This document shows, piece by piece, positions 9,395 to 19,648 of a stretch of 64,000 nt of DNA. The stretch's first letter is position 1. Each line of letters begins with the position of its first letter. The stretch is from Argentina anserina (taxonomy: Eukaryota > Streptophyta > Magnoliopsida > Rosales > Rosaceae). Both the position numbers and the translations under genes were made by a program. The notes beneath the pieces were generated by a model. The model was not told the DNA's origin, did no database searches, and was given only the letters and a program-made list of their open reading frames with translations. Location: the NCBI RefSeq assembly GCF_933775445.1, contig NC_065872.1, positions 12,152,001 through 12,216,000 of the forward strand, written 5' to 3'.

Positions 9395-11779
9395 ATGTTA
9401 AACCACCACCGCAATGCCCTCCGACACCTACACGCGCCGCCGCTACTCTCAATCCCCTCCCATTCTCTCTCCACCACCGCAACCCCAACCCCACCCCCAC
9501 CTCACTCCAATCTCCTCACACTCACCTCCGCCGCCCAAACCCTCCACCAAACCAAGCAGCTCCACGCCCTCTCTCTCCTCACCGGCCTCCTCCCCGGCAG
9601 CGTCTCCCTCTGCGCCTCCATCATCCTCCGCTACGCCGCCTTCCACTCCCCCGCCGCCTGCCGCCGCCTCTTCGACCTCTCCGTCGGTTACTCCCGCACC
9701 GCTTTCCTCTGGAACACTCTAATACGAGCCCTCTCTATTGCTCAGCTCGACGATCGCTTCCAGACTTACAATCAGATGGTCCGGCGCGGCGTCCGGCTCG
9801 ACGATCACAGCTTTCCTTTCGTGATCAAGGCCTGTTCGGACTCGGCGGAGGTTAAGAAGGGGCTGGAGGTTCATTGCACTGTAATTAAGCTAGGGTTTGA
9901 CTCTGATGTTTACGTGGGGAATACGCTTCTTTCGTTTTACGGCAGCTGTTGTAAGCTGAGGGATGCACGGAAGGTGTTCGACAAAATGCCAGAAAAAGAT
10001 GTTGTGTCGTGGAACACGGTTATCGGGGTGTTTTCGGTAAATGGGGGTTATATTGACGCGCTGCATTGTTATAGGGAGATGATTTTGGGGATTTGGTGTA
10101 TGCCGAATGTTGTTAGTGTTATTAGTGTACTGCCGGTTTGCGCTGAGCTTGCCAATGAGGTGGTGGCGGCTCAGGTGCATTGCTATGTTGTGAAGTCTGG
10201 TTTGGGTACGCAAGTGACGGTTGGAAATGCATTGGTGGATGTGTATGGGAAGTGTTGGAATGTGAGGGCTTCGAAACAGGTTTTTGATGAGATGAGTCAG
10301 CGGAATGAGGTTTCATGGAATTCGGCTATTACTAGTCTTTCATATGTAGGGGATAGTGTAGGAGCATTGGATATGTTTAGGTCGATGATTAATGTAGGAG
10401 TTAGACCAAACTCTGTTACCATTTCGAGCATGTTACCAGTTTTGGTGGAACTTGAATTATTCGGGGTTGGTAAAGAACTGCATGGTTTCAGTGTAAAAAT
10501 GGGTATTGAATCAGATGTTTTCATTGGCAACTCGTTAATTGATATGTATGCCAAATCAGGCCATCAGGTTGAGGCATCGAATGTGTTCTGGGAGATGGAT
10601 GAAAGGAATATTGTTTCTTGGAATGCCATGATTGCTAATTTCGCACAAAACAGGCTGGAGTTGGAAGCAATTGGACTTGTGAGACAAATGCAAGCTCATG
10701 GTGAAATTCCCAATTCTGTCACCATCACAAATCTTCTTCCTGCTTGTGCACGGTTGGGTTCACTTTGCATTGGGAAAGAAATTCATGCAAGGACAATTCG
10801 CACGGGATCTGCCTCTGATTTGTTTGTCTCTAATGCTCTCACAGACATGTATGCAAAATGTGGCCGGCTAATTTTTGCTCGAAATGTCTTTAACATATCC
10901 CTAAGAGACGAGGTGTCCTACAACACACTAATAATAGGTTATTCTCAGACCACAGATTGCTCTGAATCTCTAAGTTTGTTTTCGGATATGAAGCTGGTGG
11001 GCATGATGCATGACATTGTTTCATTCGTGGGAGTTATATCAGCTTGCGCAAATTTAACTGCAATCAAGCAAGGCAAAGAGATTCATGGATCTGTAATACG
11101 AAAGCATTTTGATTCTCATCTCTTTGTAGCAAACTCACTTTTGGATTTCTATACCAAATCTGGCCGAATTGATCTTGCTACTAAAGTCTTTGACCGCATT
11201 TCCAACAAGGATGTAGCCTCTTGGAATACAATGATTTTGGGACACGGAATGCTAGGTGAGTTTGACACTGCGATCAGTTTCTTTGAAGCAATGAGTGAAG
11301 ATGGTGTAGAATATGATTCAGTTTCGTATGTTGCAGTTTTGTCATCTTGTAGTCATGGAGGTCTAGTTGAGAAGGGCAAAAGATACTTTGAGGGGATGCT
11401 AGCACGAAATATTGTGCCTGAACAAAAGCACTATGCTTGCATGGTTGATCTCCTCGGCCGGGCTGGCCTCATGGATGAAACAGTAGAACTTATTAAAGGC
11501 ATGCCAATTGTACCTGATGCTAACATTTGGGGTTCTTTACTTGGGGCATGTCGAATCCATGGGAACATAGAGTTGGCGAATTGGGCGGCAGATCATCTTT
11601 TTAAGTTAAAACCTGACCATTGTGGGTACTATATACTGCTTTCTAACATGCTTGCTGAAGCAGGTAGATGGGAAGATGTAAAGAGGGTAAGGGAATTGAT
11701 GAAATCAAGGGGATTGAAGAAAAATCGTGCTTATAGTTGGCTTGAGGTTAGAGACGAGGTACATGCTTTTGGAGTTTGA
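9395..11779 (+). CDS. PLS-class pentatricopeptide-repeat protein, E subgroup
   Basis: Intronless 794-residue protein, as is usual for plant PPR genes. PPR proteins of this class bind organellar RNA and commonly specify C-to-U editing sites. The N-terminus (about 60 residues, rich in Ser, Thr, Pro, His and Leu) looks like an organelle transit peptide. From about residue 100 onward, P, L and S motifs alternate. Typical elements are FPFVIKACSDSAEVKKGLEVH, DVYVGNTLLSFYG, KDVVSWNTVIG, VGNALVDVYGKC and FIGNSLIDMYAKSG. The C-terminal E region reads NIWGSLLGACRIHGNIELA, then LKKNRAYSWLEV. The protein stops at HAFGV, so no DYW deaminase domain is present. An editing PPR of this kind would need a partner supplying the deaminase. 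The exact orthologue and target are not known to me. Confidence 0.92.
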   Translation: MLNHHRNALRHLHAPPLLSIPSHSLSTTATPTPPPPHSNLLTLTSAAQTLHQTKQLHALSLLTGLLPGSVSLCASIILRYAAFHSPAACRRLFDLSVGYSRTAFLWNTLIRALSIAQLDDRFQTYNQMVRRGVRLDDHSFPFVIKACSDSAEVKKGLEVHCTVIKLGFDSDVYVGNTLLSFYGSCCKLRDARKVFDKMPEKDVVSWNTVIGVFSVNGGYIDALHCYREMILGIWCMPNVVSVISVLPVCAELANEVVAAQVHCYVVKSGLGTQVTVGNALVDVYGKCWNVRASKQVFDEMSQRNEVSWNSAITSLSYVGDSVGALDMFRSMINVGVRPNSVTISSMLPVLVELELFGVGKELHGFSVKMGIESDVFIGNSLIDMYAKSGHQVEASNVFWEMDERNIVSWNAMIANFAQNRLELEAIGLVRQMQAHGEIPNSVTITNLLPACARLGSLCIGKEIHARTIRTGSASDLFVSNALTDMYAKCGRLIFARNVFNISLRDEVSYNTLIIGYSQTTDCSESLSLFSDMKLVGMMHDIVSFVGVISACANLTAIKQGKEIHGSVIRKHFDSHLFVANSLLDFYTKSGRIDLATKVFDRISNKDVASWNTMILGHGMLGEFDTAISFFEAMSEDGVEYDSVSYVAVLSSCSHGGLVEKGKRYFEGMLARNIVPEQKHYACMVDLLGRAGLMDETVELIKGMPIVPDANIWGSLLGACRIHGNIELANWAADHLFKLKPDHCGYYILLSNMLAEAGRWEDVKRVRELMKSRGLKKNRAYSWLEVRDEVHAFGV

Positions 11780-13330
11780 GAGAGACTGGAGCAACTGAGT
11801 TCAAATTGCTGGCTGGCAGAATCCTAATACATTTGATACTGAAATTAATAACTGAGGGACTGTTTAAATTTTGAAAAGATCAATTTGTTTAAAGAAAAGG
11901 AGTTGAATTCTGCGAATGGCTATCAGTGAAGTCAAACAGGTACCATCAGCCTTAACTCCGGATTTTTATTTCTAATTTTCTCTCTCTTATGTCAGTTTGT
12001 TTAATTAGATAGAATGGAACAATAGTGTTGTGGGCACTTAAGTTTTGGGTCATGTTTGTTATGATAGTTCTCACGAGTCATATTATGAATAAAAGAAGAG
12101 AATACATTATAGTTTTGTGCTATATGACACTGATGGGAGCCTGCCATTTCCGCACATGAACTAAAGTTGTTTATTATTGTGCTTGAATGTAAAAGTTATA
12201 CCTATAGTCTATAGAGTTGTAGATGCTCTATGTAAAAGCGTTTGCTGCTTCTGATTACATGTCATTGGTTTACTGTGATTCATTTCATTTACGCTCTCTG
12301 TCATGGAGAAGAGGGTCACTTTGGTTAGTAATTTGACTATTTTCTCATCTAAGGGCCAGCTGCACAATTAGTGGTAATGGGATCAAAAGCTCTTTACCTC
12401 CTTGACAGCACAATTTGTCCTGTAATGAGGTCAAAATGGCTTGTGGTGTGGCTTGGTGCACAGGATTAGTAGTCTAGTATACGCAGAACCAATTAGTTAC
12501 TGAGGCTCATAATTATTACAAATTTGTGTTCCTACTTGAAAGACATTTTTTCTCATGTAATCTTGTCTGCTAATTCTAAGGAATAAGGATTACCACACAC
12601 TCATAATCGAAGTGCTACATAAGTGTTTATTCTTGTATAATGCTAGCTCTTCAGTACCAGTCGACCCCCTCTCTCAACATTTTTTTTCTTTATATATTTG
12701 GCCTGTTTGGTATCATCTGATCCTTTTGTTTATGCTTCAAATAATTCCTCACGTCATTATGAAGTTTTATGCAGTGCACATTCACAACATTTTTTTTTTA
12801 CTTCCTCAATTATTACTTACTTTATTGCCTCGCAGATCGTCAATTGATCCCTTAAGCAGGTTTCAAGTTTTCGTCATCTCCAAGGTGGCTTATGCAATAG
12901 GTTCGACAGGCGGGCACTAATTTTCATGTGTCCATGTGAAATTGTTTAAATTTTTTTGCCAAATTTTCTTCTTTACATATGGGTTGCAATAGTTTAAAAG
13001 TCTTCCTGCTGCAGGACCTTTGAGGGCTCCTATTCTACCCTCAATAGCCCAATGGAATTGCATTCAACCTTCTTAAGACAATGCAGTGGAGGCCAATTCC
13101 TCAACCAACTAGATTGTGGCAATTGTTGCATTCTCATGGTAATTCATTTAATGTTGTTTATTAAGTTCATTATTTATATTTAGTTGATAAACTTGAAAAT
13201 GAGGGATGAACCTAGGTAGACCAGATGAAATGATATTGTACAGTAATCCTATTTACGTTATAAAAAGTGACTTTAATTAGTTGATATGCAGCATATTATG
13301 TCTTTATAAAAATTAATAAATGACAATATT
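11780..13330. other. 3' flank of the PPR gene and intergenic DNA
   Basis: AT-rich DNA with only short open frames. The PPR 3' UTR should occupy the first few hundred bases. I find no coding segment or transposon ends. Confidence 0.5.
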
Positions 13331-13370
13331 TATAGTAAAATTTAACCAACAGTTATTATATGGGCAAAAA

Positions 13371-13675
13371 TGGACACCAATCTGTAAAAAAGTTGAGATT
13401 GAATCACGATTATTTTATCTTTTGAGTAGAAGACGAGTAATAAAGTCATGGCTGCCCTCGTATTTTCCAATGGCGCCAGCACTTTCGCCAAAATGAAGAA
13501 TAAATCCATCAAGTTTTATCATACTGGCAAGAATAGACAATAATCTGTTGAATTTGTTACAGAAGTTATGACTGCATCACGATTCTTATTTCCACAGTAA
13601 GTGAAGAGTGAGAGTCAGACAATTTTCCCTCATATTTTCCAGTGGCGCCAACACTTGGCGCCAAATTGAAGAATT
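13371..13675. repeat. Imperfect ~165-bp tandem duplication with GGCGCC motifs
   Basis: Two related blocks (about 13371-13505 and 13535-13675) share in the same order GACA..AATCTGT, GCATCACGATT or AATCACGATT, CCCTCRTATTTTCCARTGGCGCCARCACTT and GCCAAA.TGAAGAAT (R is A or G). They are diverged but clearly homologous. They lie upstream of a putative TATA box and start codon. Confidence 0.7.
13655..13665. promoter_or_regulatory. E2F-like palindromic site
   Basis: TTGGCGCCAAA contains the E2F consensus TTTSSCGC on the minus strand (TTTGGCGC). It lies about 100 bp before the ATG at 13759. Related GGCGCC words at 13471-13480 and 13641-13650 sit in the duplicated blocks. E2F control is an inference. 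Confidence 0.4.
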
Positions 13676-13706
13676 CTCCCCCCTGTCGTTTTCTCGCAAC
13701 AACCAA

Positions 13707-13715
13707 TATAAATAG
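13707..13715 (+). promoter_or_regulatory. Putative TATA box
   Basis: TATAAATAG lies 44 bp upstream of the ATG at 13759 and is preceded by a CCAAT word (13703-13707). Together they suggest a real promoter. Confidence 0.5.
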
Positions 13716-13758
13716 TGGGATATAGAGACAGAGAATCCATCCTTTTATTGAGAAACAA

Positions 13759-13855
13759 ATGAGAATTACAAAAATTTTGGGATCTGCAGCAGCTAGTCGT
13801 GCGCTCTCTTCTGAACTAAAGGTGCCAAGAGGACCAAACCACTCTTCTTCCTCAG
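13759..13855 (+). CDS. Putative first exon of an unrecognised gene
   Basis: The open frame starts at ATG 13759 and runs MRITKILGSAAASRALSSE, then KVPRGPNHSSSS. It is followed by a donor (CAG|GTATAT) after phase 1. A CCAAT word, a TATA box and E2F-like sites precede it. The basic, Ser/Ala-rich start could be an organelle presequence or a disordered N-terminus. I could not assign the following exon with certainty. Coding-looking sequence continues at about 14440-16050, interrupted by the Pack-hAT element. I do not recognise the family. Confidence 0.35.
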
Positions 13856-14703
13856 GTATATCACTCTCGCAGTTGTCCCATTGATTGCTGCATCTACAAG
13901 ACCATCACACTCTAATTTTTTAATCTGTCCTTTTATTATCTGGGTGTCTTGGACCTGATTGGTCTTCAGGTGAAATATAACTCTACATGAAGTTTGGTTT
14001 TTGTTCTGATAGAATCCTTGTACTATGAATTTGTCATCATCAATAATGGTTAAAATGTTAGCTTTTCACTGCTGTTTATTGAAATTCTTTATTTCCCTTT
14101 TGTTGCATCATAAATGGTAGCAGGTACTATCCTTCACAGTTTATAGTTTTGCATGAGTCAGAATTAAATTGTCCATATGAATTGTGATTATGGTTTCCAA
14201 GTTGACTCCTCATTCGTGAATTATGAATTTCATACATCAAGAATTTTTGGGTTGAAATTCCGTTTGTCTATGTTTCGATCCAGTTCAAAAAGAGATTTTG
14301 ATCCTCAAAATCCTGGATTCTCCTCCATGGTCTTAGACCAATTCAGTCTTTGTATGCCTGGATGGCTGGATATGTTTTACGTTGGTTATGAAATATTTTG
14401 CCTAATTTTGTGGGGATTTGGTGTCAGGATGATGAATAAAAAAAGTGAAGGAGGTTCCCACAAGGTAAAACCTATGAAGCATGGATACATCAAAATTTGG
14501 GTATGTCCGTATCGTACCCGTGTCGGATACGGGTACGGTATGGATACGCCATATACACGTATCCATGGATGAAAAAATGTATCTAACTATGGAGTGCAAA
14601 GTCAATTCAGCGGATACGGTCCGGATACGATTGGATACGTTTAAGGGTAAAATTGCCATTGACAAAACCTAATCTATACCTCTTTTGCTTCAGCCGTTTC
14701 GTT

Positions 14704-14776
14704 GCTTCCAAGGAAAGCTTTGACCAAAGTGAGCAGCTTTGCTTCAAAGGAAAGCTTTGACCAAAGTGAGCAGCTT
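14704..14776 (+). repeat. 37-bp tandem duplication inside Pack-hAT A
   Basis: GCTTCCAAGGAAAGC... (14704-14739) is repeated at 14741-14776 with one substitution. It covers the front of the captured DUF538 exon, including the ALTKVSS codons. This is probably a capture or replication scar. Confidence 0.85.
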
Positions 14777-15442
14777 AAAGATCGGGAGCTCATGGATCTC
14801 CAGGAAAGCCAAGGAAGAGTTGTCTAACATCAGTCTGTGTGTATTCTGCCACCCTTTATGCTTTTCTGTTTGGCCCTGATTTCTATTTTGCTTTGGATGA
14901 TTGTTTTTGGTCATGATTTGTGTAGTTTGGGGGTTCAAATGAGTGTGTACTCGGTTCATGCCAATCTTTCTTTCCTCATTTTTGATCATGGGTAGATGAG
15001 ATCTGATTGAACTTGGATTAGAAAGAGTGAAATGGGATGTGGGTTTTGGTTGTGAGTGAGGATTGAGCAATGAGATTAAAGATCCTTAATTTGGCATATG
15101 TTGAATGTGTGTTTGGTTCTGCTGCTGAGCGTGTGTCAGTGCAATAAAGGCTTTACATGTTCAGTTGATTGATTCGTCTCAAGGTTTCTACTTTTGATGA
15201 TTCATGATTTTTCATTTTCCTTTTTGTCTGGCCGATTCATTATCATTGGCATCTATGGAATGTATTTACTTCAAACCAAGAGTTACTTGGTAATCAGGAA
15301 GGAATGTAAAAGGGGTAGAATTTGTTGACAGCGATAAAAAGATTTTGTTCATTCTTCATTAGATCGTTTGTTGTTGGCTTGTTGCAGACTTTCTCAAGTA
15401 CTGTCGAGGAGAAAGCAAAATGGATTTTTGACAAGCTAAAAG
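14751..15442 (+). pseudogene. Captured DUF538 gene fragment (two exons and an intron)
   Basis: Exon-like segment one (about 14751-14834) encodes KALTKVSSLKIGSSWISRK and AKEELSNIS. Segment two (15388-15442) follows a GTTGCAG acceptor, encodes TFSSTVEEKAKWIFDKLK and ends at a GT donor. Order and wording match the N-terminal part of plant DUF538 proteins of the At5g37070 type (MDKALTKVGS..., TVEEKAKW.F.KLKG). The first codons are altered and the main DUF538 domain is absent, so this is a fragment carried by the hAT element and not a working gene. Confidence 0.8.
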
Positions 15443-15497
15443 GTGTGAAAAGAAAGTTGATGAACTGAGTATATATTATTCTCTATTGCATTCTAGA

Positions 15498-15529
<32 letters not shown>

Positions 15530-16059
15530 TATTATTTTACAAAACGTATCCAAAACGCTCCATACTAGAAAAAAATATATCCACGTATCATGCCGTACCC
15601 GTATCCATGTCCCGTACCCCGTACTGGTGCATCATAGGGTAAAACAACTGCTTTATCAATATATGAGGAAAATGAGGATGCAAAGTTTGCGAGGACTATT
15701 GCACTAAGAATACTGGAAGTCAATGAAACAAAAAAAGTCGGAGGCATTGTTGTTGATCATCAACTGCAATGTAATCTCAAGGGATGTCTTGGACAAATGT
15801 AGAGATTTGCATGACTGCATCTCCAGTACTGATGTGATGCTGTTGAATTAGCTGCAGCACTCGACGAGAAGGTGGAAAATGACTTGCCACTGCCAGGGCA
15901 AGTTGAGTTTATAAATGGAGGGGTTACCGGCTTTTCTGGCATGAACAGATTTAATACCAGTGTGAAATTTAATGCAGTACTTGTATTGAGTCCAGTGTGA
16001 AATGATTTTGCCAATTTTATCGAGGTAGGGTATTTGAACTTGAACCTGTACAATCATTT

Positions 16060-17017
16060 TGTGGCGAGAGAAATGCCTTACAGTGGTGAAGCAGTAATGC
16101 ATTCCTCTCCCATAGAATGGTGGTCGAGGTCCAATTGCGTATCCCACTAGTGTTTGGTATTTCATTTCAGCCTTTTGCCTATGAACCCAATAAAACCTTC
16201 AGCATTGAATTATATTTTGGGTTTGGAAACATTGTACATAAGAGGTTAAATATTTAATTGCGATTGATTCTGTCACATTAATCGTAGCAAGGATAAACGT
16301 TTTTACCCAATATGAATATTGAATACAACAAACATGCCAAAATGAATATAACCATGATAGCGGTAAAAGGTATTGCAAGTCACTGAATTTCATGTGGAGG
16401 GTGATTCGAAGCTTACCAGTTACCAGACTTAATCAACAACAAAAGCCTCATTCTTCCTTCTTAAAAATCGGTACTCTCACTCAAAGTGTTCGTGTGTTTG
16501 TTTCTTAAGTCACATAATTCGTATGAATAAGTTTCAAGTACTACAAACTCCGGCAATTAAATTCCAAATCCAACTATCTAGTTCAAGAAAGCTTCCTCTT
16601 CCGGCGCATAACTCCATTAATTCTGATTAATTTAGTTTTGGCTAGATATATGACGGATATATATACTAATCTCTTTCGCGGTAGTCACGCCCAGAGTCTG
16701 AAATAAATCTGCTGTAAAAGAAAATTACGGAAATAGAATCTTTTCTTTACATCAATTTTTGATAACATAAATAATTCCCAGAATCTTAGACCAGGACAAG
16801 TACACAGACTAAGCGAAACCCTACATAAAAACAAAATATAAAATCAGAAAAACCCAGAAACCTTGCCACAGTCAGATCCAACGGCCACGATCGCAAGCCC
16901 CTCCCCTTTATATAAAAAAAAGAAGTGGCAAAGATTCCTGATTCCGCAGCCACTCACTATTCAAAACTCTGCCACTCATTTCCTTTCCCACTCTCAAGTC
17001 CTCCGTCCGCCGCCGCC
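16060..17017. other. Intergenic DNA and promoter of asparagine synthetase
   Basis: No gene is seen. The last 110 bp contain the ASN TATA box (16907-16917) and a pyrimidine-rich leader. The region from 16420 to 16860 has only short frames. Confidence 0.5.
16907..16917 (+). promoter_or_regulatory. Putative TATA box of asparagine synthetase
   Basis: TTTATATAAAA lies about 100 bp upstream of the ATG at 17018, followed by a short leader rich in C and T. Confidence 0.55.
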
Positions 17018-19615
17018 ATGTGTGGAATCCTCGCCGTCTTGGGATGCGTGGACACCTCCCAGGCCAAGCGCTGCCGCATTATCGAGCTCTCCCGCCGGTA
17101 AAAGCACCGATCATATTTCATCTCTAGTAGAAATCGAAATCGCTTTTGATTTTGTTGTTGATTTTTGGTGGATGATGAGCTGTGGTTATGGTGTGTACAG
17201 GTTGCGGCACCGCGGTCCTGACTGGAGCGGCTTGCATTGCCATGGGAACAGCTACCTTGCGCATCAGCGATTGGCTATTGTGGACCCTGCCTCAGGCGAT
17301 CAGCCTCTCTACAACGAGGACAAGACCGTCATTGTCACGGTACTCTGCTCTTTCGATTTTGCATCAGTGAATCTTTGAATCAGTGTTATTCAGTGTGGCT
17401 TGGATTGGATGCGGATTAGTAGTGTGCATTAGCTTCGATATCGCAGTCGATTCTGAGCTGTAGTAGTTTGATTTGATTAGATTTGATGAATTGATAGTAA
17501 TAAGCTGAGGAGAGATCAGCTTGACAAAATGTTTTGAACTGAAATTTTGGAGCTGTGTGATTAGGTTAACGGCGAGATATATAACCACAAGGAGTTGAGA
17601 GAAACGTTGAAGGGTCATCAATTCAGAACTGGCAGTGATTGTGAAGTGATAGCGCATCTTGTAAGTATTGGTGACTTCAACACCATGCTTATATGACTAC
17701 CTTTGGATTTTTCTTTTTATGAATTGAACATATATATCGTTTGGCAGTACGAGGAATATGGTGAAGAATTTGTTGACATGCTGGATGGGATGTTCTCCTT
17801 TGTCCTCCTTGATACAAGAAACAACACTTTCATGGCGGCTCGTGATGCTATTGGCATCACCCCGCTGTACATGGGCTGGGGTCTTGATGGTAGGTCAAGT
17901 ATAGCTTTAGTTGTATATTTCAAAGCAACTGATATTTCTTTAGTCGATCAAGTCAAACCATTTCCTTGATTCTTGCTTCATTTTTAATTCTTCGCATGTG
18001 TTAAAAAAATTGTTTTTAAAAGCAAATGTGAACTAGCATTGAGATTTAGCCGACCCAAAAGGCCAAAACTACTGCTTCAGTATTTCTTTGCACTACGAAA
18101 AACGTTTGTGGCGTATGTTTACAAATATAGTATTAGTTAGCTACCTTCTAAGCCCCTTGTCCTGATGATTCTTGTATGATTCTTGATCACTAAATATGTG
18201 GTTATATTGAACATTTAAGCAGAATTTATTTATCTTTATTTATTTATTTTTGCTTTCTTTGCAGGATCAATTTGGTTTTCTTCAGAGATGAAAGCTTTAA
18301 GTGATGATTGTGAAAGATTTATCTCTTTTCCTCCTGGGCATCTTTACTCTAGCAAACAGGGTAAGTTTAGTTGAGCTCTAGATACTGATTAGGATTTGGG
18401 CTTGGAACATACTTTCTAAGGAAATTAATGTGTGCAGGAGGGCTGAGAAGGTGGTACAATCCGCAATGGTTTTTGGAGAAGATACCATCTACTCCTTATG
18501 ATCCCATAGTATTACGCAAGGCTTTTGAGAAGGTATACATTGATGTGTACCACATAATTCTTATTCTTTTTCTGTTTTGTTCATGTTTCCACTCTTATTG
18601 ATTGGTTGCATCCTTCATGTAAGATACATTCCCACTATTGTCCTTTTCCTCATGAAAATGCCTGTTACAACTATCGAATATATGCATAACGTACACCCTT
18701 TATATATGCCCACCTTAAGATATACTATTAGGATATGAGTTTGAGTATTTAACTATTTTTGGTTTATGGTTGTGCTTTCTTGTGAAAAAGATACAAGTAT
18801 CAGTTTAGGTTTTATGATTGAAGCTATATTCGTTCATCGGATATGTGATTTGTTAAGAGAGATTTCTATTGGCCTCCATGCCTCATTCAACTTTCCTATT
18901 CACCTTCATGCATTTCCTTACAGTTATTCGTCTTTTCAATCTTGTAGGCTGTGTATAAGAGACTTATGACAGATGTACCATTCGGTGTTCTTTTGTCCGG
19001 AGGATTGGACTCATCACTCGTTGCTTCTGTGGCTTGTCGCTATTTGGCTACATCAGAAGCTGCACGTCAGTGGGGATCACAGTTACATACCTTTTGTGTT
19101 GGCTTGGAGGTAATTATACGTATCAATTTTTGTAACAAAATTTGGTGCTTGATCAAATGTAGTGATCTTTTATTTAACCATATTGGTGTCTTCTCAATCC
19201 TCTTCCCTTCCCCTCTATATTCTTTTCTGAACAGTAGCTTAAGTGCTTCATATTTTCAATCTTCAGGGTTCTCCTGATTTGAAAGCAGCAAGAGAAGTTG
19301 CTGATTATCTTGGAACTCATCATCACGAGTTTCACTTTACTGTTCAGGTAATTTGTAAGGGATGTAAGAAAAATGTATTTGCTAAAAGTCAAGGGTAGAA
19401 ATTAGTTTCTTCAATTCGGTATTCAGGTAATTTTACCTTATTAAGTAATAAGTATCTAATGATTGCTTGAAATAGGATTCAGACTATTCATATTGATCGG
19501 TGATTTGAAATACAGATTGCATTCACCCTGATTTTCTTCATATCACTCTTTTGTTTTTCATCAGTTATTTTTTATACATGGTATTTTCTGACAAAGACCT
19601 GGATGTATATTAATT

Positions 19616-19648
<33 letters not shown>

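Larger units (their letters stand above)
14472..15637 (+). mobile_element. Pack-hAT A: non-autonomous hAT element carrying DUF538 gene exons
   Basis: A 1166-bp element flanked by a perfect 8-bp target-site duplication GGTAAAAC (14464-14471 and 15638-15645), the size typical of hAT elements. Ends are CTATGAAGCA (left) and, read inward from the right, CTATGATGCA. Both ends carry clustered GTACGGG/GGATACG subterminal repeats (14480-14645 and 15541-15636). No transposase is present. The interior (about 14704-15442) is a captured piece of a DUF538 gene, listed separately. A (TA)n run lies at 15497-15526. Both ends match element B at 32176-33715, which is in the opposite orientation. Confidence 0.88.
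14445..15788 (+). pseudogene. Unrecognised open frame split by the Pack-hAT insertion
   Basis: With the element and one target-site copy removed, the host frame reads RRFPQGKTTALSIYEENED, then AKFARTIALRILEVNETKK, then VGGIVVDHQLQCNLKGCL, and stops at about 15800. Further open sequence in another frame follows at 15842-15985 ([18 protein letters not shown]). The composition looks coding, but I do not recognise it. It may be an exon of the gene starting at 13759, now disrupted, or a remnant. Span and status are uncertain. Confidence 0.3.

Noticed and set aside
9449..9646. Gly/Glu-rich minus-strand frame
   Set aside because: Antisense shadow of the C-rich PPR transit-peptide region.
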